This document shows, piece by piece, positions 18,401 through 27,090 of a stretch of 64,000 bases of DNA; positions within the stretch are counted from its first letter, which is position 1; every line of letters starts with the position of its first letter. The DNA is taken from assembly GCA_964342305.1 (NCBI GenBank), contig CAYFGK010000012.1, positions 1 through 64,000 of the forward strand, in the 5' to 3' direction. The stretch is from DT-110 sp964342305. GTDB lineage: Bacteria; Bacteroidota; Bacteroidia; Chitinophagales; Saprospiraceae. The notes under the pieces are model-generated. The model saw nothing but the letters and a program-made list of their open reading frames with translations, ran no database searches and was not told the DNA's origin. The translations under genes and the position numbers were made by a program.

Positions 18401-21400
18401 CGATAATTATTTCTGCTGCGCATCCATCCGCTTTGGCGTCAACCACGGTCAATTGGGTGCGGGCTGTATTGCTGGTGGGGTCGAGTTCCACTCTGATGGG
18501 CAGGTGGTTATAGTTGTAACGGGCGACGAGTTCGTTGTTTTCGTAGAGATAGAAACTATCGGACACACCAGTGTACTCGAAGTCCAGCTTAACGAAGCGC
18601 TGGCCACTATCCTCACAGTATTTATCGATCACCTTTATCTCACCCAGTTCGCAGGGTACGGGCTCACAGGGGAAGGCTTCGATATTGAGGTCGGTAGCAC
18701 AGGCATCTCTCGGGCCAGCGTCAACGGCCAGGATTCGGTAGGTTGCATCGGCTGTAGTAGCGGGTAACTCCACCTTGACGGGCAGATGATTATAGTTGTA
18801 GCGACGAATCAACTTTTCATTCACGAACAGATAGAAGCTATCCGAGGTACCCTCGTAATCGAAATCGATTTTAACGTAGCGCTCGCCCTTATCCGTGCAG
18901 AGGCGTTCGATTACCCGTATTTCACCTAGTTCGCAAGGAACAGGCTCACAGGGGAAGGCCTCGATGGTGGTACTGGTTGCGCAAACGTTGGAACGACTGT
19001 TATTGTCTATTACACGCAGATTAATCCGGGTGGCGCCCTCCGCGGTGGGGCGCAGCTTCACCTTAATGGGCAGATGCTTGTAATTATAGCGTCGCAATAC
19101 CTCATCGTCCTGGAAGAGGTAGAAGCTATCCGACGTACCCTGGTACCGGAAATCCAGTTTGACGTAGCGTTCACCGGCGTCGGTACAGATCTGTTCAAGT
19201 ACCCGGATCTCGCCCAATTCGCAGGGGACGGGCTCACAGGGGAAGGCTTCAATGGTAGTGCTTGACTCACAAATATCGGAACGGCTGTTATTGTCCACGA
19301 CGCGTAACTGAATGCGGGTTGCCCCGGATGCCGTGGGTCGTAGTTTCACCTTAATGGGCAGATGCTTGTAATTATAGCGTCGCAATAGCTCATCATCCTG
19401 GAAGAGGTAGAAGCTATCCGACGTACCCTGGTACCGGAAATCCAGTTTAACGTAGCGTTCACCGGCGTCGGTACATACCTGTTCCAGCACCCGGATCTCG
19501 CCGAGTTCACAGGGTACGGGCTCACAGGGGAAGTTCTCGAACCGGGTTTCCGTGCGGCAATCCGGGTTTTCGGCATCAAAGGCAGCAATGGAAATTACGT
19601 TGGCATCAACGGGGCCAAAGGGACCTACTTTTATCGGGAGTTCCCGGTAGGAGTAGGTGCCCACTTCCCGGTTGTTGAGGGTCAGAACGAATTTACCGGA
19701 GGTACGGGCGTGGTCGAAGTCCATTACCAGGATGGCCTGACCATCGGCATCACAATACTTGTCGATGATCTTGATCTCACCGAGTTCACAGGGTGCCGGC
19801 TCGCAGGGGAAGGGATCGATCAACACGGAGCTGTTACACCGTGGACTGCGGACATCATAAACGGATAGCTTGAGTTCCCGGTCAGTCAGTCCCTGGTAAA
19901 AGGGGCCGGCTTTGATGGGCAGTTCAGAGTACCGGTACTTGCCAACGGGCACGCCATTTCGGGCCAGTACAAAATAGTCGGAAGTGTTCTCGTGTTCGAA
20001 ATCCAGTGCGACGTATAGTCCGCCGTTAGGATCGCAATCTCTGTCAATGATCTTCAGCTCACCCAGATCACAAGCCGGCAGGCATTCTTTCTTATCAACG
20101 GTAGCACGGATGCAACACGCTTCGGCGTTTGAATCGTCGGTGCCAAGGTGGCAGATCTCCACCGGAAAAGTCGTTGCTTCGGTAAAAATGTCGACTTGAT
20201 TCAGTTCGAGTGGCAGGTCGCTATAGGCGTAGGTGCCGAAATCCCGACCCTCGATGATCAAACGGAAACGCCCGTCAGTACTGGTGTCAGGCCAGTATTT
20301 AAGATCGATTTTCAGGTCGTAGAATAGTTGGTCGTAACAATTCAGGATATCGACTTGCAAGCCACCCAGTCCGCAATCATTCATGCAATCAGTGGGCTTG
20401 TCAACCAAGATCTTGTCGGCGCAATCCGGATAGCTCTTATCCTGAACGATCAGGTACAGGAGGTCGCGGGAGTAGGCATTAAACGGACCAACCCGAACGC
20501 TGTCGTCATCGTAGCTAAATGTGCCTAATGACTGTCCGTTCGACCGGAAAACGTGGAAACCTTCACCGGCAGGCCCGGTTTGATCGAAGGTCAGGTCGAC
20601 GTAGAAGAGACCATCCGAACCACAAGCCGTGGGAATGGCTTCCAGTCCCGAAATCCGGCAAATATCGTCCGGTTTATGCGAGAAGCATACGTTGTCGAGT
20701 CCTAACTCCTGGCCACCAACCGTTAATTGCTGAAGATCACCAGACAGGCACAGCGTGCCCTGGCGCTGAACATTGGTGGTGGAATCGTAGGTAATGGTGG
20801 CTGTTATACCATCGGGCCACGCTACGTCGGCTGCTTCGGCAAAGGTCGATAGTACTTTTACCGGATAGCCATTGACACCCAGATTAAGGGAACCGCCAGC
20901 TTCAATAAAGTCGAAGCATACCTGGTTAATCGGTTTTTGGGTGCGGCTCAGGTAAAAATTCAGATTGTTATTAGAGACAAAAAGATACTGGCCGGAAGCA
21001 CGGCGGAATCCTCCGTTGAATAGATCGGTGGTTACTTGTGTAAAACCATAGAATTTGTTGCCGTCTTCAAAAACAAAGCTGTCAATCCCTACCGGTACCC
21101 GGTCTTCAATGAAAAGGACGCGACCGGCTACGGAAGAGGTGTCCTGGCCGTAAATAGCATCGCTTTCCAGCTCTTCAAACTCGATGCAGGTATTGACGGG
21201 CCCGCATTCTTTTCGCGAAAGCGTAAGTTCAAAACAGCAAGGTGTGGAAAATCCCGGTACTTCCAGGCAAATAGTCGTCATGACCGGAGCTTCCAGCGGA
21301 AGCACAAAAGGCACGCGGATACGCAGCGGGAGCTGGTCGGTAGAGAAGGTGTCGCGGACCAGGCCACCGATTTCCAGCAGGAATTTAAGTGCCAGGTCAC

Positions 21401-22388
21401 TATTGTGATCAAAGTTGACGACTATCTCTGAACTCAGGGGGTCAGCAGTGATCGAACATTCGTCGATATAGGCTTCGATCTCGGTAACGGGGCAGGGGCG
21501 GCTGATACAGGGCAGGCGAAAGAAGTCCCGGAACCGGCAATCCGATTGGTTGTCATCGAAGAGGATAACCTCGTAGAGATCCGCATCATTGATAGGAACG
21601 GGACCGACCTGGATCAATGTATCGGCGTAGCGGTAAGGACCAAAGGTTTTGCCCTCGACCATGACGTAGTACCCATTGTCCTGCACCGGCCAGTTAGCGG
21701 GGAAATCCACCTTGAGGCTCATGATACCCGCTGCTGAACAGGAGACGGGGGCGACGGCGATATCATCCCAGCGACAGGGATCGTTGCTGCGGGTTTCGAG
21801 GCAAACATTATCAAGAGCGAATTCCTGGCCGCCTATGGTCAGTGATTCGAGGTCACCCTTTACACAAAGGGTGCCCTGAATAGGGAAACCATCAGTGGCG
21901 GCCAGGGCAACGGATAATTCCACATTTGGGAAAAGCTCACTGTTTCCGAGGTCGAGCAGGTCGTTTAGATTTTCGAACAGCAGTCGTTGTTGGCCATTCA
22001 CACCGAGATTGATGGAGCCACCGTAGTAGAAAAAGTCAAAACACAGGGAGGAAAGCAGTGCTTCATTGTGTGTGGGGCGAAAGGTCAGACTGGCATTAGA
22101 CGGAAATAACATCTGACCGTAGTCGCCCAGTAATCCATCGTCGGTAAAGACGGAGACAGAAAGGAGGTCACCGGATCCGTTTGAATAGAAAAAGGAGTCC
22201 AGAGAAACGGCTAACTCGCTGGAAGCAATGATGGTTTCCCCGGCTTCCTGTCCGAATTCGGGGCCGAATTTCTCTTCGGAGGGGAGGTCCTCAAAAGTGA
22301 GGCAGTCTGCCGGGTCCTGTGCCAGAACAAAAGCAGTCCAGCAGAGGAAGGTGAGTAGAAACGTAACGGTTTTGGGTCGTAAGTTCAT
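15411..22388 (-). CDS. Giant secreted modular protein with cysteine-bracketed repeats, dockerin-like segment and T9SS sorting domain
   Basis: About 2325 aa after the preferred start (MNLRPK signal peptide; in-frame ATGs also at 22400 and 22430). Two copies of a domain of about 190 aa (CLTFEDLPSEEKFG; CIEFEELESDAIYG) lead into about 17 modules of 75-100 aa. The module pattern is C-x-L-x-x-I...C...G...V-x-L-D-F...SDSF-x-L...Y-x-Y-x-x-LPI-x-V-G-P-F...C, and CELGEI begins many of them. Near the C terminus is a dockerin-type pair of Ca-binding loops (PGDANKDNIANYIDLINVG; ADCNGDGIVDARDIGIIL), then a cohesin-like stretch and a T9SS type A tail (SVYPNPSSDRVRV to HKKVIRE). It is presumably exported by T9SS and anchored at the cell surface or released. 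The module is unrecognised. Confidence 0.85.
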   Translation of the reverse strand: MNLRPKTVTFLLTFLCWTAFVLAQDPADCLTFEDLPSEEKFGPEFGQEAGETIIASSELAVSLDSFFYSNGSGDLLSVSVFTDDGLLGDYGQMLFPSNASLTFRPTHNEALLSSLCFDFFYYGGSINLGVNGQQRLLFENLNDLLDLGNSELFPNVELSVALAATDGFPIQGTLCVKGDLESLTIGGQEFALDNVCLETRSNDPCRWDDIAVAPVSCSAAGIMSLKVDFPANWPVQDNGYYVMVEGKTFGPYRYADTLIQVGPVPINDADLYEVILFDDNQSDCRFRDFFRLPCISRPCPVTEIEAYIDECSITADPLSSEIVVNFDHNSDLALKFLLEIGGLVRDTFSTDQLPLRIRVPFVLPLEAPVMTTICLEVPGFSTPCCFELTLSRKECGPVNTCIEFEELESDAIYGQDTSSVAGRVLFIEDRVPVGIDSFVFEDGNKFYGFTQVTTDLFNGGFRRASGQYLFVSNNNLNFYLSRTQKPINQVCFDFIEAGGSLNLGVNGYPVKVLSTFAEAADVAWPDGITATITYDSTTNVQRQGTLCLSGDLQQLTVGGQELGLDNVCFSHKPDDICRISGLEAIPTACGSDGLFYVDLTFDQTGPAGEGFHVFRSNGQSLGTFSYDDDSVRVGPFNAYSRDLLYLIVQDKSYPDCADKILVDKPTDCMNDCGLGGLQVDILNCYDQLFYDLKIDLKYWPDTSTDGRFRLIIEGRDFGTYAYSDLPLELNQVDIFTEATTFPVEICHLGTDDSNAEACCIRATVDKKECLPACDLGELKIIDRDCDPNGGLYVALDFEHENTSDYFVLARNGVPVGKYRYSELPIKAGPFYQGLTDRELKLSVYDVRSPRCNSSVLIDPFPCEPAPCELGEIKIIDKYCDADGQAILVMDFDHARTSGKFVLTLNNREVGTYSYRELPIKVGPFGPVDANVISIAAFDAENPDCRTETRFENFPCEPVPCELGEIRVLEQVCTDAGERYVKLDFRYQGTSDSFYLFQDDELLRRYNYKHLPIKVKLRPTASGATRIQLRVVDNNSRSDICESSTTIEAFPCEPVPCELGEIRVLEQICTDAGERYVKLDFRYQGTSDSFYLFQDDEVLRRYNYKHLPIKVKLRPTAEGATRINLRVIDNNSRSNVCATSTTIEAFPCEPVPCELGEIRVIERLCTDKGERYVKIDFDYEGTSDSFYLFVNEKLIRRYNYNHLPVKVELPATTADATYRILAVDAGPRDACATDLNIEAFPCEPVPCELGEIKVIDKYCEDSGQRFVKLDFEYTGVSDSFYLYENNELVARYNYNHLPIRVELDPTSNTARTQLTVVDAKADGCAAEIIIEAFPCEPNDCHLGPIKIVDRSCEDGVVYLGIDFTYERVSESFVLLQNGNEIGTYRYDQLPIEVGPYYPPIEPGAIVLTAVDSEQRDCRTDLRLPALFCTEDCDLGPLKLEQTECDAAGTYFVTLNFDYPDANGRFRLIQNGDTLGQFAYAELPIRLGPFNEPKPNGLIVQVQDLADEQCEQKGHIAPLGCNAGPCVLYNLKTEDFECLEDGTYHMTLFYRSEGLREDQVLVATFSSGYQFRFLAGENPVRITDIPLPAARQDVVTLCAANGPESCCISIDYDIPCRNTCGLSNLEVKATDCDAEGRFDMLVDLDYMDVSDGFTLFLNGRAYGNYMYDELPIRVGNLSGGPDKIYQVTVRDFRNFDCKISTRIESPACVSPCALSDVTVRVGNCEDGFFKALIYPEMTDNREGAFLVFVGGELFGPFEYGKEEIAVGPFPATGQRFDVLLVDLNDPTCFTHTEIYAPDDCDEPTECAIKDLQIRVLECNPDGSYLVGIDFESKGANNEFFDVLDANGEVLGYYRIDELPVRVNLNLPADSTVTLGVCINDNPDCCARTEVEAPDCTPEANCFLDRIKVSTTECDTNGQVFIILEAGLEASSNVAIEVIINDRIVDSIRFDADGTVRLGPIDPGFGKELFLLLGSLTSNDCFREIALRFPECADETDVWPGDANKDNIANYIDLINVGVAYGSRGFARAERNTDWASIPGSAWTQFFANGLNYKHADCNGDGIVDARDIGIILANYNKTNGQVEIPDTLPATDLDPPIRLELPPGGHMGSTDPRLNIPIVLGDADRPVEDIYGLAFVIEFNPEHINPATVEVEILTSWMGVPGVNLASVDYTDAQNGRIEIAISRTDQNEVSGYGPIAMLRGIKDDIAGIRTEIYLRHGRRTRIDLEEDGIGGGDFELLFTDPVTDPGLVDLRNSLSVYPNPSSDRVRVTTSFQVPIEEIQVIGTDGRTLTGVARNTEWISIKDLPEGIYVLRVKVGEHIIHKKVIRE
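18680..19530 (-). repeat. Tandem coding repeats, unit about 288 bp
   Basis: Adjacent modules of the giant protein remain nearly identical at DNA level. For example, the run starting CCTTAATGGGCAGATGCTTG occurs at 19061 and again at 19349 (288 bp apart, 96 codons), with very few differences over the following 200 bp. More diverged copies lie on each side. This suggests recent duplication or gene conversion in the central part of the array. Confidence 0.85.
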
Positions 22389-22575
22389 GGTATAATCCAT
22401 TTTAGCGTTGGCATGTAGATTGTTGAGCACCTTACAAAAATGCTCTATCCACAGCCCGAACGAAAATATTTTTGGAGCACATTTTTGGATTTTTTATTGT
22501 AAATTAAGGGGTGATTTGATGTTTAATATATTGGTTATTAGGGTTTTAATGTGTTAGAGTTATTGGATTTTTCTG

Positions 22576-24042
22576 ATGAAAATTAAGTTCATACAATCGC
22601 TAAATAGCCTGGACAGGCGGGAAATGACCCGATTTGTGGCTTTTGTGTACTCACCATACCACAATAAACACGATGGTGTGCGGTGTCTGGTAAGCTATTT
22701 GGATGAGCTTTTTCCCGATTTTACTGCGGAAAATTGCTCGCCGGATGTTTTGGAACAAGAGGTCATGAACCGGGCCGATATCGCGGGGGATGCATTTGCA
22801 CCAATACTAACTTATGCCCAGCGTTTGTTTGAAGCCTTTTTGATCAATGAGGGGTTGGATGACGATGATGCGGCTCGCCGTTTGTACTTATTGCGGGGGT
22901 TACGAGTCCGCAAACTCTTCTCGCAGTACGAGCGGCAACTTAGCAAAGCGCGGCGCCACCTGGAGAAATCAGAACGACGTGACGCCCTGCAATTGCAGTT
23001 CAGGTATCAGTTGGGGGTAGAAACCGGGGATTACGTGGCACAGCGGGAACGCCGCCAGGCCGATACCAGCCTCCAGAGCCGGCAGGATGCTTTTGACCTC
23101 TACTTTATCAGTGAAAAGCTGCGTGATGCCTGTGAATTACAGGTCCGCCGACAAATACTGGCCGGAGAATACAAACTACTATTCCTGGAGCCTATTCTCC
23201 GGGAGATTCGCCACCATCCGGATCGGTACCGGCCCGAGCCTGCCGTCTACATCTATTACTCTTTATACCAAATGCTGCGCGATGAGGCCAGCGCGTTTTA
23301 CTTTCAGGCCCTGGAATCCATTCGCGAGCACCGGCAGGCCTTTCACCGCACGGAACTGATCACCATCTATAACTACCTGATGAATTTCTGTATTGCCCGT
23401 ATTAACCGCAATGACGGGCGATTTTTACAGGAGTTATTTACGTTGTATAAGTTACAACTTTCCGATGACCTTTTGCTGGAGGATGGATTCCTGTCCGAAT
23501 GGGATTACAAGAACATTGTTACCACGGCTCTGCGACTGGGCGAGCTCGACTGGGCCAAGTCTTTCATTGAGGGGTACCGGGAGTCTCTGCTCCCCGCATC
23601 CATGGATAATGCCTTCCGGTTTAATAAAGCTTCCTACCACTACGCAGCCGGCGAATACGATGAGGTGCTCGCCCTGCTTACCAAAGTGGAGTACAGTGAT
23701 CTGCGCTACAGCCTGGGCACGCGGGCTCTACTGATGCGCACCTACTACGATCTGGACGAATACGATGCCCTGCACGCCCTCACCGAATCCTTCCGGCAGT
23801 ACCTGCAACGCAATCAGCTTATGTCCGATATCCGGCGTCTGGGCTACTATAATTTGTTCAGGCTTACGCGAAAAGCTGCTCTGTTACGCACTCGTTTGCC
23901 GTATCTTCGGGCTGATAAAATTCAGCGCGAATTAGTTAAGATCCGGGAAGAAGTGGATGCTACGGAAGAGGTCTTTAACCGCTCCTGGTTGCTGGAGAAA
24001 CTGGCAGAGTTGGATAATTCCTCCCTCCTGTCAAACAATTAA
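22576..24042 (+). CDS. Conserved helical protein of unknown function
   Basis: I do not recognise a named family. The 488-aa product is almost wholly alpha-helical and rich in Arg, Leu, Tyr and Glu. It has no signal peptide or membrane segment. The N-terminal part (SLDRREMTRFVAFVYSPYHNKHDGVRCLVSYL) and repeated helix pairs in the C-terminal half (about 300-430: LGELDWAKSFIEGYRESL, FNKASYHYAAGEYDEVLALL, LLMRTYYDLDEYDALHAL) look like degenerate TPR helices. It is divergent from the giant secreted protein, across an AT-rich 145-bp region, and 51 bp upstream of the DsbA-like gene. I have seen similar single-copy proteins only in Bacteroidota; a scaffold role is a guess. Confidence 0.8.
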   Translation: MKIKFIQSLNSLDRREMTRFVAFVYSPYHNKHDGVRCLVSYLDELFPDFTAENCSPDVLEQEVMNRADIAGDAFAPILTYAQRLFEAFLINEGLDDDDAARRLYLLRGLRVRKLFSQYERQLSKARRHLEKSERRDALQLQFRYQLGVETGDYVAQRERRQADTSLQSRQDAFDLYFISEKLRDACELQVRRQILAGEYKLLFLEPILREIRHHPDRYRPEPAVYIYYSLYQMLRDEASAFYFQALESIREHRQAFHRTELITIYNYLMNFCIARINRNDGRFLQELFTLYKLQLSDDLLLEDGFLSEWDYKNIVTTALRLGELDWAKSFIEGYRESLLPASMDNAFRFNKASYHYAAGEYDEVLALLTKVEYSDLRYSLGTRALLMRTYYDLDEYDALHALTESFRQYLQRNQLMSDIRRLGYYNLFRLTRKAALLRTRLPYLRADKIQRELVKIREEVDATEEVFNRSWLLEKLAELDNSSLLSNN

Positions 24043-24093
24043 TACCAGGTAACCGTATCCTTTCCTATACTATTTGATGTATTTCATTCTTAT

Positions 24094-24738
24094 ATGGCAA
24101 CGAGAAAGCTTATCTATTTCTATGACGCTCTCTGTGGGTGGTGTTATGGTTTTAGTCCGGTAATCCGGGAACTGTATCAGCAGGTTAATGATTCTATCCA
24201 TTTTGAAGTAGTCTCCGGCGGTATGGTTTTGGGCGACCGGGAAGGCCCCATCGGGGACGTAGCCTCGTACATAAAGGACGCTTACCGGCAGGTGGAGCAA
24301 ACCACTGGTGTGAATTTCGGAAAACCATTCCTGGATGACGTGCTGGAAGAAGGCTCAGCTCACTTTTCCAGTTGGTATCCGGCCGTGGCCATGGCCATTG
24401 TTCAGGATCTGCAGCCTGGCGTTGACCTGGCTTTTGCCACTGCGCTCCAACAAGCTATTTACCGGGACGGGCACCCCCCGGCCGAACCGGAAACCTACCG
24501 TAAGCTGGCCGCTGACTTTGATCTGGATCCCGAAGAATTTGTCGCAAATCTGGAACAAAAAGCCTACCACGAAAAGGCCCGGCAGCAATTCGACCGGACG
24601 GCCAAATTTCGTATTGGGGGATTCCCGACACTGGTTCTTGAATTAGATGAAGAATATTTCGTCCTCACCCGTGGCTATATGTCGCTCGAGGTGATCCAGT
24701 TCCGGTTGGAACAGGTCCTGAAAGCCCATCAGGACTGA
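24094..24738 (+). CDS. DsbA-family thioredoxin-like protein (CGWC)
   Basis: A 214-aa cytoplasmic protein of the DsbA/FrnE-like group: a thioredoxin-fold strand LIYFYDALCGWCYGFSP with a CGWC active site at residues 14-17, a long helical insertion (about 60-160), and the conserved cis-Pro loop in FRIGGFPTLVLEL (about 172). No signal peptide is present, so it probably acts on cytoplasmic substrates as an oxidoreductase or isomerase. It follows the unknown helical gene after 51 bp on the same strand; its stop abuts the convergent ilvH stop with no gap. Confidence 0.87.
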   Translation: MATRKLIYFYDALCGWCYGFSPVIRELYQQVNDSIHFEVVSGGMVLGDREGPIGDVASYIKDAYRQVEQTTGVNFGKPFLDDVLEEGSAHFSSWYPAVAMAIVQDLQPGVDLAFATALQQAIYRDGHPPAEPETYRKLAADFDLDPEEFVANLEQKAYHEKARQQFDRTAKFRIGGFPTLVLELDEEYFVLTRGYMSLEVIQFRLEQVLKAHQD

Positions 24739-25269
24739 TCAGGCCGTTTCCTCCAGTTCGTTCAGGTATTTATTCAATCGCTCCATTGGGCGGGTGATCG
24801 CCACCCGGCCGGACCGGACAAACTCGAAAATACCAAAGGGCTCAAGTTCCTGAAGTAAGGCCTCTGTCTCTTCCTGGTGCCCGGTTTTTTCCAGTACGAT
24901 GTACTCCGGCTCAATTTCCAAAATGCGGGCGTTGTGCCGGCGGATCAGTGTTTCCACATTATCGCTGTTGCTAAAAATATGGGTCGGGATCTTGTACAGG
25001 GCAATCTCCTGGTAAATGATGCGTGTGGCATCATCGTAGAAGGCTTTCACCACATCCACCTGTTTTTCGAGTTGGGCGACTAATTTGCGGACCATGTCCT
25101 CTTTGATGCGCACCACGATGGTGAAGCGGTGGATATCGGGCACCGAAGAACGGCTGGTAGTCAGTGACTCAATGTTGATATGCCGGCGGGTGAAAACAGA
25201 AACCACCCGCTGCAACAGCCCCGTTTGGTTTTCGGTGAAAACCGTAATGGTATATTCCTGAGGTTCCAT
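24739..25269 (-). CDS. ilvH: Acetolactate synthase small (regulatory) subunit
   Basis: The regulatory subunit of acetohydroxyacid synthase binds the catalytic subunit and gives valine feedback control. The N-terminal ACT domain (EYTITVFTENQTGLLQRVVSVFTRRHINIESLTTS) is at about 4-75, and the C-terminal ALS_ss_C domain contains LEIEPEYIVLEKTGHQEE. The ATG at 25269 lies just after the ilvB stop; an alternative ATG at 25287 would overlap ilvB by 17 bp and add only KKRSN-type residues. Either way the two genes are tightly, and probably translationally, coupled. Confidence 0.94.
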   Translation of the reverse strand: MEPQEYTITVFTENQTGLLQRVVSVFTRRHINIESLTTSRSSVPDIHRFTIVVRIKEDMVRKLVAQLEKQVDVVKAFYDDATRIIYQEIALYKIPTHIFSNSDNVETLIRRHNARILEIEPEYIVLEKTGHQEETEALLQELEPFGIFEFVRSGRVAITRPMERLNKYLNELEETA

Positions 25270-25270
25270 A

Positions 25271-27070
25271 TTACTTCGTTTTTTCATTCAAGAGTGCCTT
25301 CAGATCCTCCGTATTGAGTACAATCTCATCGACTGCCCGTCCGGATGGAACCATCGGGAAAATATTATCCTCTTTCTCCACCTTCACGTGGAGCAGATAC
25401 GGGCCATCGTGTTGGAGCATCCGCGTGATGGCACTGGGCAGATCATCGGGGTTGACAACTTGTTCGCCGGATACGCCAAAGCCCTCGGCAATTTTCAGGA
25501 AATCGGGATTCTCCAGTTTGACGGAAGAGTAGCGTCGCTCAAAGAAGAGCTGCTGCCATTGCCTAACCATCCCCAGGTAATTATTATCCAGCAGTACGAT
25601 CTTCACCCCGGTATTCAACTGAGCGCAAAGCCCCAGCTCCTGAATGGTCATTTGAAAACCACCGTCACCGATAAAGGCAACCACCTCGCGCTCGGGGTTG
25701 GCGATCTTGGCACCGAAGGCAGCGGGCAAACCAAAGCCCATGGTGCCGGCTCCACCCGATGATACCCATTGGTTGGTGTCGCGGTATACGTAGTAGCGGG
25801 CGGCCATCATCTGGTGCTGCCCCACATCGGTAGCCACAATGGCCCGGCCATCGGTTTGATCCGAAACTTCCTTAACCACCATCCCCATGCGGATCTCTCC
25901 GTTATCGGATGGCCTGAGGGCTACCTGGTGTACTTTCCGCTCTTCTTCGGCATCCATTTCCCGGAATGCCTGGATCCATTCGGGGTATGTCTTACGTTCT
26001 ACCATCGGCAGAAGCTGTTCCAGGGCATCCCTGGCATCGGCAAGAATGGGGACGTGGGCGGGGACGTTCTTGTGGATCTCCGAAGGATCAACCTCAATGT
26101 GAATGACCTTAGCCTGCGTAGCGTATTTGTCGAGCCGCCCGGTTACCCGGTCGTCGAAGCGCATACCAATTGCGATCAGCACATCACAGCGGTTTTGCAT
26201 GACGTTGGGGCCGAAGTTGCCGTGCATTCCCAGCATACCCGCGTGCAGTGGATGATCCGAAGGGATGGAGGAAAGGCCGTGAATGGTAGAACCTACCGGA
26301 ATGCCCGTTTTCTCCACGAACTCCCGGAAGACATCCTGGGCGTGGGCTATCTGGATTCCGTGGCCGGCCAGAATCATGGGCTTTTTCGCCTCATTGATGA
26401 GTTTGGCGGCAGCCTCCAATGCTTCCGGACGCGCTTTGGGGCGCGGATTATAAGAGCGAACCTTTGGGGCTGGTTTATAGCTGAATTCGCACATTTCAAC
26501 CTGCGCATTCTTGGTAATATCGATCACCACCGGGCCGGGACGTCCGGTATTGGCTACGTGGAATGCTTTCGCAAAAACCTCCGGAATTTCCTCCGCACGG
26601 GTTATCTGGTAATTCCATTTACTGACCGGCATGGTGCAACCGATGACATCCGTTTCCTGAAAGGCGTCTGATCCCAACAAATGCCGGAATACCTGGCCAG
26701 TAATGCAGATCAGGGGGGTGGAGTCCAGGTAGGCGTCGCCCAGACCGGTGATCAGGTTGGTAGCCCCCGGTCCGGAGGTAGCCATACAGACACCTGTTTG
26801 TCGCGTCACTCGGGCGTAGCCTTCGGCAGCGTGGATGGCGCCCTGCTCGTGACGGGGCAGAATATGACGAAGTTTATCCTCGAAGTCGATCAATGCGTCG
26901 TAAACCGGCATGATGGCACCTCCCGGATAGCCGAAAATGGTATCTACTCCTTCTTCCACGAGGCACCGCAGGATAGCCTGCGCACCGGTCATTTGCTGCC
27001 CGCTTTGGCCAACCGCCGGCTGGGGTTGGGCGGTGGTCACTGGATCTTTCATGATGCTGGTTTTTGACAT
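25271..27070 (-). CDS. ilvB: Acetolactate synthase large (catalytic) subunit
   Basis: A 599-aa ThDP-dependent enzyme that condenses pyruvate with pyruvate or 2-oxobutyrate, the first common step to valine, leucine and isoleucine. Visible are VDTIFGYPGGAIMPVYDAL (about 38), the catalytic glutamate in RHEQGAIHAAEGYAR (about 75), a central FAD-binding-type domain, and the ThDP/Mg motif GDGGFQMTIQELGLCAQLN near 470 with NNYLGMVRQWQ. A Gln/Pro-rich N-terminal extension of about 25 residues precedes the first domain. It lies between ilvD and ilvH. Confidence 0.97.
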   Translation of the reverse strand: MSKTSIMKDPVTTAQPQPAVGQSGQQMTGAQAILRCLVEEGVDTIFGYPGGAIMPVYDALIDFEDKLRHILPRHEQGAIHAAEGYARVTRQTGVCMATSGPGATNLITGLGDAYLDSTPLICITGQVFRHLLGSDAFQETDVIGCTMPVSKWNYQITRAEEIPEVFAKAFHVANTGRPGPVVIDITKNAQVEMCEFSYKPAPKVRSYNPRPKARPEALEAAAKLINEAKKPMILAGHGIQIAHAQDVFREFVEKTGIPVGSTIHGLSSIPSDHPLHAGMLGMHGNFGPNVMQNRCDVLIAIGMRFDDRVTGRLDKYATQAKVIHIEVDPSEIHKNVPAHVPILADARDALEQLLPMVERKTYPEWIQAFREMDAEEERKVHQVALRPSDNGEIRMGMVVKEVSDQTDGRAIVATDVGQHQMMAARYYVYRDTNQWVSSGGAGTMGFGLPAAFGAKIANPEREVVAFIGDGGFQMTIQELGLCAQLNTGVKIVLLDNNYLGMVRQWQQLFFERRYSSVKLENPDFLKIAEGFGVSGEQVVNPDDLPSAITRMLQHDGPYLLHVKVEKEDNIFPMVPSGRAVDEIVLNTEDLKALLNEKTK

Positions 27071-27090
27071 CCCGGCTGGGGATGCTGGCT

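Noticed and set aside
18600..19560. Regularly spaced repeats that could suggest a CRISPR array
   Set aside because: The unit is 288 bp, coding and in frame, with protein-level conservation; there are no short repeats with unique spacers and no cas genes.
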